64,000 nucleotides of DNA from Photorhabdus sp. CRCIA-P01 (lineage in GTDB: Bacteria; Pseudomonadota; Gammaproteobacteria; Enterobacterales; Enterobacteriaceae), in assembly GCF_003545805.1 (NCBI RefSeq), contig NZ_NMQR01000019.1, forward strand, positions 20,359 through 84,358, read 5' to 3'. The notes under the pieces are model-generated. The model ran no database searches. It was not told the DNA's origin and saw only the letters and a program-made list of their open reading frames with translations. Both the position numbers and the translations under genes were made by a program. The number at the start of each line of letters is the position of its first letter. Position 1 is the stretch's first letter. Below are positions 47,985-60,310 of the stretch, piece by piece.

Positions 47985-50891
47985 ATGCCATTTACCCTCG
48001 GTCAACGCTGGATCAGCGATACAGAAAGCGAACTTGGATTAGGAACCGTTGTTGCATTGGACGCACGAATGGTCACTTTGCTTTTTCCTGCCAGCGGTGA
48101 AAACCGCCTTTACGCACGCAATGATTCTCCTATTACCCGCGTTATGTTTAACTCGGGGGATGTTGTCACCAGCCATGAAGGCTGGCAACTCAAAGTGGAT
48201 GAAGTCCAGCAAGAGAATGGCCTGATTATTTATACAGGTACACGTCTTGATACTCTGGAAGAGAATGTCAGTCTGCGCGAAGTGTTCCTCGACAGCAAAC
48301 TCACCTTCAACAAGCCACAGGATCGCTTGTTTGCTGGTCAGATTGACCGCATGGACCGCTTTGCCTTACGTTTTCGCGCCCGCAAATATCAAAGCGAACA
48401 ATTTAAACTGGCTGAAAGTGGTTTGCGGGGTATCCGCGCAAGCCTGATCCCTCATCAACTTCACATCGCTAATGAAGTCGGCAAACGCTACGCACCAAGG
48501 GTTCTGTTGGCTGATGAGGTCGGTTTGGGTAAAACCATCGAAGCCGGGATGATCATCCACCAGCAATTGCTGGCCGGTCGTGCTGAACGTGTTCTGGTCA
48601 TTGTGCCGGATAGCCTTCAACATCAATGGCTGGTAGAAATGCTACGCCGTTTCAATTTGCGCTTTGCCCTGTTTGATGATAGCCGCTATATCGAAGCACG
48701 ACACGATAGCGATAACCCATTTGAAACAGAACAATTGGTACTCTGTTCACTGGATTTTGTCCGCCGCAATAAACAGCGTTTTGAGCATATGCTTGAAGCC
48801 AACTGGGATCTGATGGTGGTGGATGAAGCTCACCATCTGGCCTGGAACGAGGATGCTCCTAGCCGTGAATATCAGGTTGTCGAACAATTAGCTGAACAGA
48901 TCCCAAGTGTACTGCTATTGACTGCAACACCAGAGCAGCTAGGACAGGAAAGCCATTTCGCCCGTCTACGCCTACTTGATCCAAACCGTTTCCACGATTA
49001 TCAGGCTTTTATTGACGAACAACAAAAATATCGTCCTGTTGCCGATGCTGTCACACTGCTGTTATCAGGTGAACAACTTAATAATAATCAATTAAACCTA
49101 ATGGGTGAGTTGATTAGTGAGCAGGATATTGAGCCTCTGCTGAAAGCCGCCAATAGTCATAGTGATGAAAGTGAAACTGCACGACGTGAACTGATTTCCA
49201 TGATGATGGATCGCCACGGCACCAGCCGTATTCTGTTCCGTAATACCCGCAATGGTGTGAAAGGCTTCCCCCATCGGGAATTGCACCAGATAAAGTTGCC
49301 TCTGCCATCCCAATATCAGACCGCCATTAAAGTCTCCGATATTATGGGCGCTAAAAAATCGCTGGAAGCACGCGCATGGGATATGCTCTACCCAGAACAA
49401 ATTTATCAAGAGTTTGAAGGCGAAAACGCTACCTGGTGGAATTTTGATCCCCGCGTAGAGTGGCTACTTGGTTTTCTGATGGCAAATCGCCATGAAAAAG
49501 TACTGGTAATTTGTGCTAAAGCAACCACCGCTCTGCAATTGGAACAGGTACTACGTGAGCGCGAAGGGATTCGTGGTGCTGTTTTCCATGAAGGTCTATC
49601 ATTGATTGAACGTGATCGCGCCGCAGCCTATTTTGCTTCCGAAGAAGAAGGAGCTCAGGTATTACTATGCTCCGAAATTGGCTCAGAAGGCCGCAACTTC
49701 CAGTTCGCCAACCAATTAGTGATGTTCGATTTACCATTCAATCCGGATTTATTGGAACAGCGTATCGGACGTCTGGATCGTATCGGCCAAAGCCGTGATA
49801 TTCAGATTAGTGTGCCTTATCTGGAAAATACCGCCCAAGCAGTCCTGATTCACTGGTATCACGAAGGTTTGGATGCATTCGAACATACTTGCCCAACGGG
49901 TCGTACTATTTACGATCACGATTATGAAACTCTGCTGAACTACCTTGCCAAACCCAATAACCAGGAAAAATTTGGTGAATTCATTGATCAGTGTCGCCAG
50001 CAACATGAGCAACTCAAACAACAACTGGAGCAAGGCCGTGACCGGCTGCTGGAAATGAACTCCAATGGTGGCGAGAATGGTTTGCAGCTAGCAGAAAAAA
50101 TTTCAGAGTATGATAATGATACTGACTTGGTGAACTTCGCTCTCAACTTATTTGATATCGTTGGTATCAATCAGGAAGATCGCAATGACAATATGATAGT
50201 ACTGACACCATCCGATCATATGCTGGTTCCGGATTTCCCTGGATTACCAAAAGATGGTTGTACTATCACTTTTGATCGTGAACAGTCACTGTCCCGTGAA
50301 GATGCCCAGTTTATCAGTTGGGAGCATCCTATTATCCGTAATGGGTTGGATTTGATCCTTTCCGGTGATACGGGTAGCTGTGCGGTATCCCTGTTGAAAA
50401 ATAAAGCATTACCTGTTGGAACCCTACTGGTAGAACTGATCTATGTAGTTGAAGCACAAGCCCCTAAACACCTGCAATTGACCCGTTTCCTTCCACCAAC
50501 GCCATTGCGGATACTGATGGACCTGAAAGGCAATGATCTGGCTGGTCAAGTGGAGTTTGAAAGCTTTAACCGCCAGCTTAATGCAGTGAATCGTCATACT
50601 GCAAGTAAACTGGTCAATGCGGTACAAAAAGAAGTTCACACTATTTTGCAACAGGCCGAAGGTTTAGTAGAAACTCAGGCAAAATCATTGATTGAACAAG
50701 CAAAACAGGAAGCAGATGAAAATCTTACTGCTGAACTTTCCCGTTTGGAAGCATTGAAGGCCGTCAATCCAAATATTCGTGATGATGAATTGGAAGCCAT
50801 TGAATCCAATCGCCAACAGTTACTGCTTAACTTAAATCAGGCAAGTTGGCGTCTGGATGCTATTCGCCTTGTTGTCGTTACACATCAGTAA
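47985..50891 (+). CDS. rapA: RNA polymerase-associated ATPase RapA
   Basis: A Swi2/Snf2 ATPase that helps recycle RNA polymerase after transcription. From the ATG at 47985 it has 968 residues, exactly the E. coli length; 35 upstream codons are open but lie outside the homology. N-terminal Tudor-like domains precede the helicase core, with Walker [15 protein letters not shown] at about 173-186 and DEAH in [10 protein letters not shown]; the second helicase half has [15 protein letters not shown] and [11 protein letters not shown]. Confidence 0.97.
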   Translation: MPFTLGQRWISDTESELGLGTVVALDARMVTLLFPASGENRLYARNDSPITRVMFNSGDVVTSHEGWQLKVDEVQQENGLIIYTGTRLDTLEENVSLREVFLDSKLTFNKPQDRLFAGQIDRMDRFALRFRARKYQSEQFKLAESGLRGIRASLIPHQLHIANEVGKRYAPRVLLADEVGLGKTIEAGMIIHQQLLAGRAERVLVIVPDSLQHQWLVEMLRRFNLRFALFDDSRYIEARHDSDNPFETEQLVLCSLDFVRRNKQRFEHMLEANWDLMVVDEAHHLAWNEDAPSREYQVVEQLAEQIPSVLLLTATPEQLGQESHFARLRLLDPNRFHDYQAFIDEQQKYRPVADAVTLLLSGEQLNNNQLNLMGELISEQDIEPLLKAANSHSDESETARRELISMMMDRHGTSRILFRNTRNGVKGFPHRELHQIKLPLPSQYQTAIKVSDIMGAKKSLEARAWDMLYPEQIYQEFEGENATWWNFDPRVEWLLGFLMANRHEKVLVICAKATTALQLEQVLREREGIRGAVFHEGLSLIERDRAAAYFASEEEGAQVLLCSEIGSEGRNFQFANQLVMFDLPFNPDLLEQRIGRLDRIGQSRDIQISVPYLENTAQAVLIHWYHEGLDAFEHTCPTGRTIYDHDYETLLNYLAKPNNQEKFGEFIDQCRQQHEQLKQQLEQGRDRLLEMNSNGGENGLQLAEKISEYDNDTDLVNFALNLFDIVGINQEDRNDNMIVLTPSDHMLVPDFPGLPKDGCTITFDREQSLSREDAQFISWEHPIIRNGLDLILSGDTGSCAVSLLKNKALPVGTLLVELIYVVEAQAPKHLQLTRFLPPTPLRILMDLKGNDLAGQVEFESFNRQLNAVNRHTASKLVNAVQKEVHTILQQAEGLVETQAKSLIEQAKQEADENLTAELSRLEALKAVNPNIRDDELEAIESNRQQLLLNLNQASWRLDAIRLVVVTHQ

Positions 50892-50918
50892 ATATTAGCA
50901 ATACCCGGAGGCTGGGCC

Positions 50919-50953
50919 GGGATAGGGTAGCTTTTACTAAGAACCCTATTCCC
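50919..50953 (+). terminator. Possible terminator after rapA
   Basis: GGGATAGGGT (50919-50928) can pair with ACCCTATTCCC (50943-50953) with one bulge, 28 bases past the rapA stop. There is no T run, so it may act as a processing or attenuation hairpin before rluA, which follows in the same direction. Confidence 0.4.
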
Positions 50954-50987
50954 GTTCCTCCCCTGATATTCAGCTACCGGAGCCTCA

Positions 50988-51638
50988 ATGGAAGCTTATA
51001 ATCCTCCTACCGATCCCTGGTTACATGTGCTCTATCAGGATCAATATATCATTGTGGTCAATAAACCCAGTGGGCTACTTTCTGTTCCCGGTCGGGCAGA
51101 AGAACATAAAGACAGCATTATGACGCGGATACAACAACAGTTTCCGGCAACAGAATCTGTTCACCGGCTGGATATGGCAACCAGCGGCGTAATGGTAGTT
51201 GCATTGACCAAAGATGCGGAGCGTGAATTGAAACGTCAGTTCCGTGAACGAGAACCGGAAAAAACCTATATTGCACGGGTTTGGGGACGTCTGGAACCCG
51301 AAACTGGTCTTGTCGATTTACCGCTGATTTGTGACTGGCCGAACAGGCCAAAGCAGAAAGTGTGTTTTGAAACCGGGAAATCAGCCCAGACTGAATACGA
51401 AGTACTCGCTTACGAAGATGAGGCAACCCGAGTAAAACTCTCACCGATAACTGGTCGTTCACATCAGCTCAGGGTGCATATGCTAGCACTTGAGCACCCG
51501 ATTTTGGGAGACCGGTTTTACGCTCATCAGCAGGCAAGAGCAATGGCACCTCGCCTGCAATTACATGCACAAGAGTTATATATCACACATCCGGTTTATG
51601 GAACGCCAATGCATTTTCAGTGTAAAGCCGATTTTTAA
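50988..51638 (+). CDS. rluA: Dual-specificity pseudouridine synthase RluA
   Basis: Makes pseudouridine at position 746 of 23S rRNA and position 32 of some tRNAs. 216 residues (E. coli 219). The catalytic Asp62 lies in VHRLDMATSG; the family motifs VVNKPSGLLSVPG and GRSHQLRVHM are present. There is no S4 domain, as expected for RluA. It follows rapA as in E. coli. Confidence 0.95.
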   Translation: MEAYNPPTDPWLHVLYQDQYIIVVNKPSGLLSVPGRAEEHKDSIMTRIQQQFPATESVHRLDMATSGVMVVALTKDAERELKRQFREREPEKTYIARVWGRLEPETGLVDLPLICDWPNRPKQKVCFETGKSAQTEYEVLAYEDEATRVKLSPITGRSHQLRVHMLALEHPILGDRFYAHQQARAMAPRLQLHAQELYITHPVYGTPMHFQCKADF

Positions 51639-51731
51639 TTAATAGACAAATACGGTAACCGAATCTAATGAAGCCAATATCAGACACAAGGCCAAGCCAC
51701 AACAAGCCAAAAGAACACGGATATTTGCCAT
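51639..51731 (-). CDS. Small hydrophobic peptide, 30 residues
   Basis: A short ORF, MANIRVLLACCGLALCLILA then SLDSVTVFVY, which is one predicted membrane helix with a basic N-terminus. A perfect AGGAGG lies ten bases before the ATG; a second in-frame ATG three codons upstream is too close to it. It is convergent with rluA. I do not recognise it, but the strong ribosome-binding site makes a real small membrane protein plausible. Confidence 0.45.
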   Translation of the reverse strand: MANIRVLLACCGLALCLILASLDSVTVFVY

Positions 51732-51816
51732 TTTTTGCATTCCTCCTAAGTTAAAACAAAATAAAACATAAAATATTCTAATATTTTAGAGGAATAAAAA
51801 ATAAACTCAACAGCCG

Positions 51817-51836
51817 TAGGGGATGTTATTCCCCTA
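51817..51836 (-). terminator. Hairpin between djlA and the small peptide gene
   Basis: A perfect 7-bp stem, TAGGGGA with TCCCCTA, around a 6-base loop, 38 bases past the djlA stop. Only a weak T-containing stretch follows, so it is a likely but not certain djlA terminator. Confidence 0.5.
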
Positions 51837-51873
51837 TACATTTAGTGACATGTTTTTAAAAATAAAAAATGGG

Positions 51874-52695
51874 CTATTTAAAACCCTTCTCTTTTTTAAT
51901 GAGATCATAGGCTGCCTGAATTGACTGAGCCTTTTGTTTAGCAATCTCCATCATTTCCGGTGGTAAACCTTTTGCTACCAGCTTATCCGGATGGTGTTCA
52001 CTCATCAATCTACGATAGGCACGTTTAATTGTCGTCGCATCATCCTTTTCACGCACCCCCAACACCTTACAGGCGTCCGTGAGTGTTGGCCCCTGCGTGG
52101 CCCTCTGATAACCGCCATACTGCCGCTGCTGCCACTCTCCTCCATCACCGAAATTGCGGCCACCTTCCATCATGGCAAGGAATTGTTCGAATTGGTTACG
52201 AGAGATCCCAAGTTCATCAGCAATAATAAACAGCACCTTCCTCTCATTCGGATGCAATTGACCATCAGAAAATGCCGCCTGTAACTGGATCTCCAAAAAC
52301 ATGCGAACTAAGTCAGACCGGCCAAAACAGGCACGACGCAATTGTCTTAATGTCTCACGCAAAGGAAAATGGGGCTCTTTACCTTCACGAAAAGCCTGCT
52401 GTGCTGCTATCCTGGCTTGTCCGTGAAGTTGCATTCGTTCCATTAACTGGCTCGCAAGCCGGATATCTGTTTCAGTCACCCGCCCTTTTGATTTAGTAAT
52501 ATGCCCCATCACTTGAAAAGTACTGCTGAAAAATAACAGTTGGCGAGACTGATTATTTGCAAAAAAACCTTGGTTTCTCCGTACACTGGCTCTATCAAGC
52601 ATATGGCCAATAAACAGACCAATGACAATACCCCAGAAGCCTGCTCCAGACACAACACCAAAGATCAGCCCAAGCAATTTTCCCCAATAATGCAT
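51874..52695 (-). CDS. djlA: Co-chaperone DjlA
   Basis: An inner-membrane J-domain protein that stimulates DnaK and is linked to the Rcs envelope stress pathway. 273 residues (E. coli 271). The N-terminal membrane segment is glycine-rich ([20 protein letters not shown]), typical of DjlA dimerisation. A TerB-like middle domain follows, then a C-terminal J domain (about 205-273) with the HPD motif in [12 protein letters not shown]. It is divergent from lptD. Confidence 0.95.
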   Translation of the reverse strand: MHYWGKLLGLIFGVVSGAGFWGIVIGLFIGHMLDRASVRRNQGFFANNQSRQLLFFSSTFQVMGHITKSKGRVTETDIRLASQLMERMQLHGQARIAAQQAFREGKEPHFPLRETLRQLRRACFGRSDLVRMFLEIQLQAAFSDGQLHPNERKVLFIIADELGISRNQFEQFLAMMEGGRNFGDGGEWQQRQYGGYQRATQGPTLTDACKVLGVREKDDATTIKRAYRRLMSEHHPDKLVAKGLPPEMMEIAKQKAQSIQAAYDLIKKEKGFK

Positions 52696-52879
52696 ATACT
52701 CCTCAATTCACCAATGCTCTGAGTGTAGTTTTGCATTATCATACTATTCATTCAGCTCCGTGCCTAACGGCAAGATAAGTAAAGGTATGACTTTACACTG
52801 GCGCATATTCATCGAGTGCGCTAGTCTCTTGAGGTTTGCCCGGCATAATGCCACTGATGACGGAACCGCATAAATATCT

Positions 52880-55204
52880 ATGAAGAAATGTTATCCAACT
52901 TTGCTGGCCACAACGGTATGGGCCGCACTTTATGGTCAGCATGCACATGCTGATCTCGCAGCGCAATGTATGCTGGGTATACCTGTTTATGATCAGCCAA
53001 TCATTAATGGCGATTTAAATCAACTCCCTATCAATATTCTGGCAGATGATTCACGCGCAGATTATCCGAGTTCTGCTAAATTTATCGGTAATGTTAATAT
53101 CAAACAGGGTAATAAAACCCTGACCGCCGATCAGGTACAACTTGATCAAACAGAAGATAAAGTTCCGTTAAGAACCGTAACTGCAACGGGCAATGTCCAT
53201 TATGATGATCCCCAGATTATTCTGAAAGGTCCACACGCTTGGTCTAATTTAAATAATAAAGATACCGATATGTATCAGAGTAATTATCAGATGGTCGGGC
53301 GTCAGGGACGCGGCACCGCAGACAAAATGAAACTACGCGGTGAAAACCGTTATGCCATTCTGGATAATGGCACTTTTACTTCTTGTCTGCCGGGTAATGA
53401 TAGCTGGAGCGTTGTTGGCTCCGAAGTCATTCTCGATCGCGAAGAAGAAGTGGCTGAAATATGGAATGCCCGTTTCAGGGTGGCTAACGTTCCCGTATTT
53501 TACAGTCCGTACCTTCAATTACCGATCGGTAATAAACGCCGTTCCGGTTTTCTTATTCCTAACGCCAGCTATTCCAAAAATGACGGCTTTGAATTTGTGC
53601 TGCCTTATTACTGGAATATCGCACCAAATTATGATGCCACGATTACACCGCACTATATCAGTAAACGTGGTTTAAAACTGGATAATGAATTCCGTTACTT
53701 AACCAAAGCAGGCACAGGTACCCTTGCTCTCGACTGGCTGAATAACGACGAGCAGTATGTCAAAGACAAAAAGACAAACACACGTACCGCCAGAGAAAGT
53801 GATAATCGCTGGTTATTTTATTGGAGACACAGTGGTGTGATGGATAGGGTATGGCGTTTTAATATCGACTATACCAAAGTCAGTGATCCCGAATATTTTT
53901 CTGATTTCAGCTCCCAATATGGTTCTACCACCGATGGCTATGCCACACAAAAATTCAGTCTGGGCTATGCTCAACAGAACTGGAATGCCACGCTATCAAC
54001 TAAACAGTTCCAGATTTTTTCTAAAGATACCAGTAGAAAAGCTTACAGAGCAGAACCACAGTTAGATCTGAATTATTACAAAAACGATCTGGGGCCATTT
54101 GACCTTAGAGTTTATGGTCAGGCGGCGAAATTTACCAGTGTAGGTAAAAATAACCCGGAAGCAACCCGCTGGCATCTGGAACCCTCCATTAACCTGCCAC
54201 TCTCCAATGGCTGGGCCAGTATGAATAATGAAGTTAAGCTGATGGCAACTCACTATCAGCAGGATATTCCTAAAGCTCTTGAGAATGCTGAATATAAAGA
54301 ATCTGTTAACCGGGTTTTGCCACAGTTCAAAAGCGAAGCCAAAATGGTATTTGAGCGTTCAACGTACCTGAACAGCAATTACACCCAAACGCTAGAACCG
54401 CAGGTTCAGTATCTGTATGTGCCATACAAAGACCAAGATAATATCAATAACTTCGACTCATCTTTACTGCAAACTGACTATAATGGCCTGTTCCGTGACC
54501 GTTTTTATGGTGGCCTGGACCGTATTTCATCGGCCAATCAAGTCACTACCGGTCTCACTACCCGCCTTTATGATGAAGGTCTAGTTGAACGTTTTAACCT
54601 GTCATTAGGTCAAATCTATTACTTTGAACGTCCACGCACCGGTAAAGAAACCATCATCAACAGCAAAGATAGTACCGGCATGATGACTTGGGCAGGTGAT
54701 ACTTACTGGAAAATTAATGATTCCTGGGGCTTGAAAGGTGGTATGCAGTACGATACTCGCCTGAGCAACGTAACGATGGGAAATGCAGTACTAGAATATC
54801 GCCGTGATGAAGACCGACTTGTACAGTTGAACTATCGTTTTGTTGACAGAGATTATATCCAAGCTACAGCCAAGAGTGCTCCAGCTTTCCAGCAAGGGAT
54901 TTCTCAAATCGGTCTGGTTGCAAGTTGGCCGTTAAGTGATCGCTGGGGTTTAGTAGGTGCTTACTACTACGATACCAAAAAACAGCAACCCGCAAGTCAA
55001 TTAGTGGGCTTGCAGTACAACACTTGTTGCTGGGCAGTTAACGTTGGCTATGAACGCAAGATCGTTGGTTGGAAAGACAACAATAGCGAATATGACAACA
55101 AATGGTCATTTAACTTTGAACTCCGGGGCTTAAGTAACAATCATAGTCTTGGTAGCAAGAAAATGTTGAAGTCTGGCATCATGCCATACCAACGTGCATT
55201 TTGA
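52880..55204 (+). CDS. lptD: LPS assembly outer-membrane protein LptD
   Basis: The outer-membrane barrel that, with LptE, inserts lipopolysaccharide into the outer leaflet. 774 residues (E. coli 784). Signal peptide about 1-24, ending HAHA. An N-terminal OstA jellyroll (about 55-210) precedes the beta barrel. The four structural cysteines are kept: Cys30, Cys169, Cys716 and Cys717, which form the interlocking disulphides of the family. It starts the run to apaH; surA follows after 69 bases. Confidence 0.96.
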   Translation: MKKCYPTLLATTVWAALYGQHAHADLAAQCMLGIPVYDQPIINGDLNQLPINILADDSRADYPSSAKFIGNVNIKQGNKTLTADQVQLDQTEDKVPLRTVTATGNVHYDDPQIILKGPHAWSNLNNKDTDMYQSNYQMVGRQGRGTADKMKLRGENRYAILDNGTFTSCLPGNDSWSVVGSEVILDREEEVAEIWNARFRVANVPVFYSPYLQLPIGNKRRSGFLIPNASYSKNDGFEFVLPYYWNIAPNYDATITPHYISKRGLKLDNEFRYLTKAGTGTLALDWLNNDEQYVKDKKTNTRTARESDNRWLFYWRHSGVMDRVWRFNIDYTKVSDPEYFSDFSSQYGSTTDGYATQKFSLGYAQQNWNATLSTKQFQIFSKDTSRKAYRAEPQLDLNYYKNDLGPFDLRVYGQAAKFTSVGKNNPEATRWHLEPSINLPLSNGWASMNNEVKLMATHYQQDIPKALENAEYKESVNRVLPQFKSEAKMVFERSTYLNSNYTQTLEPQVQYLYVPYKDQDNINNFDSSLLQTDYNGLFRDRFYGGLDRISSANQVTTGLTTRLYDEGLVERFNLSLGQIYYFERPRTGKETIINSKDSTGMMTWAGDTYWKINDSWGLKGGMQYDTRLSNVTMGNAVLEYRRDEDRLVQLNYRFVDRDYIQATAKSAPAFQQGISQIGLVASWPLSDRWGLVGAYYYDTKKQQPASQLVGLQYNTCCWAVNVGYERKIVGWKDNNSEYDNKWSFNFELRGLSNNHSLGSKKMLKSGIMPYQRAF

Positions 55205-55273
55205 TGCCAATAACATTTTGATATTAAACACGATAAATCCGCTATTGCGGAACCTACATATGATGGGAAAAGT

Positions 55274-56575
55274 ATGAAGAACTGGAGAACGCTCATTTTC
55301 GGATTGATGTTTTCAGTGACTACTGCCTTCGCCGCACCTCAGCAAATGGATAAAATTGCTGCGGTTGTTAATAACGGGGTGGTACTGGAGAGCGACATCA
55401 ACAACCGCTTACAATCTGTCAAACTGGATGCGCAACATGCCGGCCAGCAAATACCGGACGAACAAATACTTCGTCATCAGATCCTTGAGCGTCTGATTAT
55501 GGATAATATCCTGCTACAAATGGCAAAACAGATGGGGATCACCATTCCTGCTCAAGCATTGGATTCTACCATTGCCAATATTGCAACCCAGAACCATATC
55601 ACTGTGGATCAAATGAAACATCGCATTGCTACTGACGGAATGAGTTTCGATACTTACCGAGATCAGATCCGTAAAGAGATGCTGATAGCAGAAGTGCGCA
55701 ATAATGAAGTTCGCCGTCGTGTCACCATTTTGCCTCAAGAGATCGACGCCTTAGTTAAACAAATTAGCAACCAGAATACTAACGATACCGAACTGAATAC
55801 CAGCCACATTCTGATCCCATTGCCAGAAAATCCTGATCAGGCACAAATGGAAAAAGCCATGTCGGTAGTGCGGAAAATTATGTCTGAACTTAAACATGGC
55901 GTTGATTTCGGTAAATTGGCTATCGCCTACTCTGCTGATCCACAAGCGCTGAAAGGCGGTAATATGGGTTGGAGTAGACTTGAGGAATTACCAACCCTGT
56001 TTGCCGAACAACTGCAATCAGCTCAGAAAGGAGCTATTGTTGGCCCAATCCGTTCCGGTGTTGGTTTCCATATTCTCAAAGTCAATGATATCCGTGGCGG
56101 TAATCCAACCATCGCCGTTACCGAAGTTCACGCCGGCCATATTCTATTGAGAACTTCCCCTGTCATGACCGATGATCAGGCACGCACCAAGTTGCAGCAA
56201 ATCTCCAGTAATATTCGCAGCGGAAAAACCGATTTTGCCGATGCCGCAAAAAGGTTTTCAGACGATCCAGGCTCTGCCCTGCGTGGTGGTGATCTCGGCT
56301 GGAGTACCCCTGATATCTACGATCCTGCTTTCCGTGACGCGTTAATGCGACTGAATAAAGGTGAAATCAGCCAGCCTGTTCACTCATCTTTTGGTTGGCA
56401 TCTGATTCAATTACTGGACACTCGCAAAGTTGATAAAACAGATGCTGCTCAGAAAGATCGTGCTTACCGTATGTTGTTCAACCGTAAATTCACCGAAGAA
56501 GCACAAAGCTGGATGCAGGAACAACGCGCCTCAGCTTATGTGAAAATTTTAGATGGCAGCGATGCACAACAATAA
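55274..56575 (+). CDS. surA: Periplasmic chaperone and peptidyl-prolyl isomerase SurA
   Basis: Escorts unfolded outer-membrane proteins, including LptD, across the periplasm. 433 residues (E. coli 428). Signal peptide about 1-20, ending AFA. A SurA_N chaperone domain and two parvulin domains follow, each with a SHILI/GHILL strand and a GGDLGW or GGNMGW turn. Its 3' end overlaps pdxA. Confidence 0.96.
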   Translation: MKNWRTLIFGLMFSVTTAFAAPQQMDKIAAVVNNGVVLESDINNRLQSVKLDAQHAGQQIPDEQILRHQILERLIMDNILLQMAKQMGITIPAQALDSTIANIATQNHITVDQMKHRIATDGMSFDTYRDQIRKEMLIAEVRNNEVRRRVTILPQEIDALVKQISNQNTNDTELNTSHILIPLPENPDQAQMEKAMSVVRKIMSELKHGVDFGKLAIAYSADPQALKGGNMGWSRLEELPTLFAEQLQSAQKGAIVGPIRSGVGFHILKVNDIRGGNPTIAVTEVHAGHILLRTSPVMTDDQARTKLQQISSNIRSGKTDFADAAKRFSDDPGSALRGGDLGWSTPDIYDPAFRDALMRLNKGEISQPVHSSFGWHLIQLLDTRKVDKTDAAQKDRAYRMLFNRKFTEEAQSWMQEQRASAYVKILDGSDAQQ

Positions 56576-57572
56576 ACCAATTATTATCAATAAACCAATT
56601 GTTATTACCCCCGGCGAGCCTGCCGGGGTTGGGCCTGATTTAACGATTGCTCTTGCTCAACAAAGTTGGCCAATGCGGTTGGTCGCTTGTGCGGACCCCA
56701 ACCTGCTTCTCGATAGAGCCAGACAACTTAATTTGCCTTTGCAACTACAAGAATATTCCGCTAACAAAACCCCCGAACCACAAGCTGCCGGGACGTTGAC
56801 AATACTGCCAGTTCCTCTTCATGTACCCGCAATCGCCGGCGAATTGAATCAAGAAAATGGCGGATATGTCATCGAAACACTGGCACAAGCTTGTGACGGT
56901 TGTTTAAACGGGGAATTTTCAGCATTAGTCACAGGGCCGGTTCATAAAGGGAATATCAATAATGCCGGCGTGCCTTTTATTGGCCATACCGAATTCTTTG
57001 CCGATCGCAGTGGATGCCAACGAGTCGTCATGATGCTTGCGACAGAAGAACTTCGGGTTGCCTTGGCAACGACTCATCTACCTATTGTTGATGTACCAAA
57101 GTCCATCACTTTCGATAGTCTGCGGGAAGTGATTACTATTCTTAACCATGACTTAAAAACAAAGTTTGGCCTGGCAACACCCTGTATTTATGTTTGTGGT
57201 CTGAATCCCCATGCAGGAGAAGGTGGTCATATGGGGCGGGAAGAGATTGATGTCATTATTCCCGTGTTAGAAAGTCTGAGAGCAGAAGGTCTTATATTAG
57301 AAGGACCTTTGCCGGCAGATACCCTGTTCCAGCCTAAATATCTTCAACATGCAGACGCCATTCTCTCGATGTATCACGATCAGGGACTACCCGTGTTAAA
57401 ATATCAAGGTTTTGGCAGAGCAGTGAATATTACATTGGGCCTGCCGTTTATCCGTACTTCTGTCGATCATGGCACAGCATTGGAACTGGCTGGTACAGGT
57501 CAAGCTGATGTGGGAAGCTTTATCACCGCATTGAATTTAGCAATTAAAATGATACAAAACAGTAATGAATAA
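56562..57572 (+). CDS. pdxA: 4-hydroxythreonine-4-phosphate dehydrogenase PdxA
   Basis: Oxidises 4-phosphohydroxy-threonine in pyridoxal phosphate synthesis. Roughly 336 residues (E. coli 329), with [14 protein letters not shown], the metal-binding His in [17 protein letters not shown] and [16 protein letters not shown]. The start is uncertain: the ATG at 56562 or another three codons upstream (56553), both inside the surA 3' end. A run of IIINKPIVI before the core is longer than in E. coli. Confidence 0.94.
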   Translation: MHNNKPIIINKPIVITPGEPAGVGPDLTIALAQQSWPMRLVACADPNLLLDRARQLNLPLQLQEYSANKTPEPQAAGTLTILPVPLHVPAIAGELNQENGGYVIETLAQACDGCLNGEFSALVTGPVHKGNINNAGVPFIGHTEFFADRSGCQRVVMMLATEELRVALATTHLPIVDVPKSITFDSLREVITILNHDLKTKFGLATPCIYVCGLNPHAGEGGHMGREEIDVIIPVLESLRAEGLILEGPLPADTLFQPKYLQHADAILSMYHDQGLPVLKYQGFGRAVNITLGLPFIRTSVDHGTALELAGTGQADVGSFITALNLAIKMIQNSNE

Positions 57573-58383
57573 TAGAGTCCACCAAGGGCACTTCGCCCGT
57601 AAACGCTTCGGGCAAAACTTTTTAACCGATCAGTTTGTCATTGATAGTATTGTTACCGCTATCAATCCACAACCCGGCCAGGCAGTGCTGGAAATCGGCC
57701 CCGGTCTTGGCGCATTGACAGAACCGGTTGGTGAGCGCATGGATAAAATGACCGTGGTTGAACTCGACCGCGATTTAGCTGCACGTCTGCAAATTCATCC
57801 GCAATTAAAAGATAAGCTGACCATTATCCAGCAAGATGCAATGACCGTTAATTTTAGCGAATTGTCTCAACAAAGAGAGTTGCCGCTGCGAGTCTTTGGT
57901 AATTTACCTTACAATATTTCCACGCCGTTGATGTTTCACCTTTTCAGCTATACTAATGCTATTGCTGATATGCATTTTATGTTGCAAAAAGAGGTAGTAA
58001 ACCGCCTGGTAGCAGGCCCCGGTAGCAAAGCTTTCGGACGTTTGAGTGTCATGGCCCAATATTATTGTCAGGTTATCCCAGTGCTGGAAGTACCGCCAAA
58101 CGCGTTTACTCCCGCACCTAAAGTCGATTCAGCCGTTGTACGTCTGATACCACACAAAAGCATACCTCACCCGGTCAAAAATATTCGTATGCTAAGCCGG
58201 ATCACTACTCAGGCTTTCAACCAACGGCGGAAAACTATCCGTAACAGCCTCGGTGATCTTTTCACTGTAGAACAGCTCACAGAACTTGGTATCAACCCAG
58301 GTACACGCGCAGAGAATATTTCTGTTGAGCAATACTGCAAAATGGCAAACTGGTTATCGGAACAACCTGAAATGCAGTCATAA
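57565..58383 (+). CDS. rsmA: 16S rRNA dimethyladenosine transferase RsmA (KsgA)
   Basis: Dimethylates two adjacent adenines near the 3' end of 16S rRNA during late 30S assembly; loss gives kasugamycin resistance. 272 residues, with the SAM motif [13 protein letters not shown], the family start [10 protein letters not shown] and the catalytic NLPYNIS. It overlaps pdxA by eight bases, so the two are translationally linked. Confidence 0.97.
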   Translation: MNNRVHQGHFARKRFGQNFLTDQFVIDSIVTAINPQPGQAVLEIGPGLGALTEPVGERMDKMTVVELDRDLAARLQIHPQLKDKLTIIQQDAMTVNFSELSQQRELPLRVFGNLPYNISTPLMFHLFSYTNAIADMHFMLQKEVVNRLVAGPGSKAFGRLSVMAQYYCQVIPVLEVPPNAFTPAPKVDSAVVRLIPHKSIPHPVKNIRMLSRITTQAFNQRRKTIRNSLGDLFTVEQLTELGINPGTRAENISVEQYCKMANWLSEQPEMQS

Positions 58384-58395
58384 CAGGAGTCAACC

Positions 58396-58773
58396 ATGAT
58401 TAATGCGCCCAGAGTTTCTATTCAGGTACAAAGTGTTTATGTAGAGAGCCAATCGTATCCCGAGCAACAACGTTTCGTTTTTGCCTATACAATCACTATC
58501 CGTAATCTTGGGCGCGAACCGGTTCAGTTAATCAACCGTTATTGGCTAATTACCAACAGTAACAGTCACCAGACTGAAGTTCAGGGGGAAGGCGTTGTTG
58601 GTGAACAACCCATAATTCTGCCTGGTACAGAATACCGTTACACCAGTGGTGCTATATTGGAAACGCCTTTAGGCACGATGCAAGGCCATTATGAAATGGT
58701 CGATCACAATGGTGATCCATTCCGCGTTGCCATTCCGGTTTTCCGTTTGGCTATCCCAACTCTGATTAATTAA
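58396..58773 (+). CDS. apaG: ApaG (Co2+/Mg2+ efflux-associated) protein
   Basis: A 125-residue fibronectin-III-like protein, exactly the E. coli length, of unclear biochemical role and almost always next to apaH. Conserved stretches include [33 protein letters not shown] and [14 protein letters not shown] stands before the ATG. It lies two bases from apaH. Confidence 0.96.
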   Translation: MINAPRVSIQVQSVYVESQSYPEQQRFVFAYTITIRNLGREPVQLINRYWLITNSNSHQTEVQGEGVVGEQPIILPGTEYRYTSGAILETPLGTMQGHYEMVDHNGDPFRVAIPVFRLAIPTLIN

Positions 58774-58775
58774 TT

Positions 58776-59591
58776 ATGTCTACCTATCTTATCGGTGATA
58801 TTCATGGCTGCTATCATGAATTACGAATTTTATTAACTAAAGCCAATTTCGATCCCAAAAAGGATACATTATGGCTGACAGGAGACTTAGTTGCCCGTGG
58901 TCCAAATTCTCTTGAAGTTCTGCGATATGTTAAACAGTTAGGTTTAGCCGCAAAAATAGTATTAGGCAATCATGATCTTCATCTATTAGGCGTTTATGCC
59001 GGGATCAGCCGTAATAAACCTAAAGATAAAATTAATGAATTACTGTCCGCTCCAGATGCAGACGAATTAATTAATTGGCTACGCAAACAACCGCTATTAC
59101 AGTGCGACGATGATCTGAAACTGGTCATGACACATGCGGGTATTACGCCCCAATGGGATCTGGAAACAGCTAAAATATGCGCTGGCGAAGTTGAAATCAT
59201 GCTCAATAGTAGCAGCTATCCTCTGTTTCTCAATTCAATGTATGGGGATATGCCGAATAACTGGTCACCGGAACTCTCTGGACTGGCACGCTTACGTTTC
59301 AGTACCAATGCATTGACACGGATGCGTTACTGTTTTCCAAATGGTCAGTTGGATATGCTTTGCAAAGATAAACCCGAAAGTGCTCCCGCGCCATTAAAGC
59401 CCTGGTTTAAGCTGCCACAGCAGATCCCAGCAGAATACTCTATTGTTTTCGGTCACTGGGCATCACTGGAAGGTCAGGGAGCCTCAGAAAGATTTTATGC
59501 ATTGGATACAGGTTGCTGCTGGGGGGGACAACTGACGATGTTACGTTGGGAAGATAAACAATATTTTACACAATCATCGTTACCGCAGTAA
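58776..59591 (+). CDS. apaH: Diadenosine tetraphosphatase ApaH
   Basis: Hydrolyses Ap4A to two ADP and acts as a main decapping enzyme for Np4-capped RNA in E. coli. 271 residues (E. coli 280). It has the metallophosphatase motifs [28 protein letters not shown] and GHWASLEG. It is the last gene of the lptD run and converges on folA. Confidence 0.96.
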   Translation: MSTYLIGDIHGCYHELRILLTKANFDPKKDTLWLTGDLVARGPNSLEVLRYVKQLGLAAKIVLGNHDLHLLGVYAGISRNKPKDKINELLSAPDADELINWLRKQPLLQCDDDLKLVMTHAGITPQWDLETAKICAGEVEIMLNSSSYPLFLNSMYGDMPNNWSPELSGLARLRFSTNALTRMRYCFPNGQLDMLCKDKPESAPAPLKPWFKLPQQIPAEYSIVFGHWASLEGQGASERFYALDTGCCWGGQLTMLRWEDKQYFTQSSLPQ

Positions 59592-59610
59592 AAACAGCAT
59601 TAAAGCCAGG

Positions 59611-59637
59611 CACGCCGTGAAAAAACTCATCGGCGTG
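59611..59637. terminator. Bidirectional terminator between apaH and folA
   Basis: A perfect 7-bp stem, CACGCCG (59611-59617) with CGGCGTG (59631-59637), and a 13-base loop. It lies in the 55-base gap between two convergent genes. T residues flank it only weakly. Confidence 0.5.
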
Positions 59638-59646
59638 TTCTATCAA

Positions 59647-60132
59647 TTAAAGACGGCGTTGTAAAATCTCAAAACAATAGCTGTGAGAATTGAATTCATC
59701 GGCATCATGGTATTCAGTAAATTCAGAATCCCATTCATCCGGTTCATAGTCAGGAAAGTGCGTATCACCTATCACCTCTGCATCAATGTGTGTCAGGTAC
59801 ATACGACTCGCTTGTGAAATAAATTGGTCATAAACTTTACCACCGCCCATGACCATAACCTCTTCTGCATCACCCACCACAGCCAATGCTTCATCAACTG
59901 AACTTACCCAAGTGACACGCTCATCATTACCCGGCTGATTACTCAATACAATATTGAGTCTTCCCGGTAACGGGTGACCGATGGATTCATAAGTCACTCG
60001 CCCCATAATAATGGGTTTATTCAATGTATTACGTTTAAACCAGGCCAGATCCCCCGGCAGATTCCACGGCATTTTATTCTCCATGCCGATAACCCGATCC
60101 ATAGCTAAAGCAGCGATCAAGCTGATATTCAT
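59647..60132 (-). CDS. folA: Dihydrofolate reductase FolA
   Basis: Reduces dihydrofolate to tetrahydrofolate with NADPH, regenerating the cofactor used by thyA; target of trimethoprim. 161 residues (E. coli 159). Catalytic Asp in [16 protein letters not shown] motifs [10 protein letters not shown] and [11 protein letters not shown]. The usual E. coli MGRHTWESIG reads [10 protein letters not shown] here, two changes near the cofactor. Single gene with its own promoter, divergent from the LysE-type gene. Confidence 0.97.
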   Translation of the reverse strand: MNISLIAALAMDRVIGMENKMPWNLPGDLAWFKRNTLNKPIIMGRVTYESIGHPLPGRLNIVLSNQPGNDERVTWVSSVDEALAVVGDAEEVMVMGGGKVYDQFISQASRMYLTHIDAEVIGDTHFPDYEPDEWDSEFTEYHDADEFNSHSYCFEILQRRL

Positions 60133-60310
60133 TAAGCCACCTTATAGGCAAATAGTATAAAAATTGATGACACTATACGGAAAGGGATGTACCCAGTCGA
60201 TAGGCTCAACGCTTTCTTAAGTACAAAAGATTAATTTATACTTGGTTTATTACTTAAGACATTTATTGATCAAAATAATAACAAAGCTAATATTAACTAT
60301 AGGGTACATT

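Noticed and set aside
52696..52879. A sigma-E promoter before lptD
   Set aside because: Expected from E. coli, but the only GGAAC-like match (near 52862) is too close to the start codon to leave room for a -10 element and leader.
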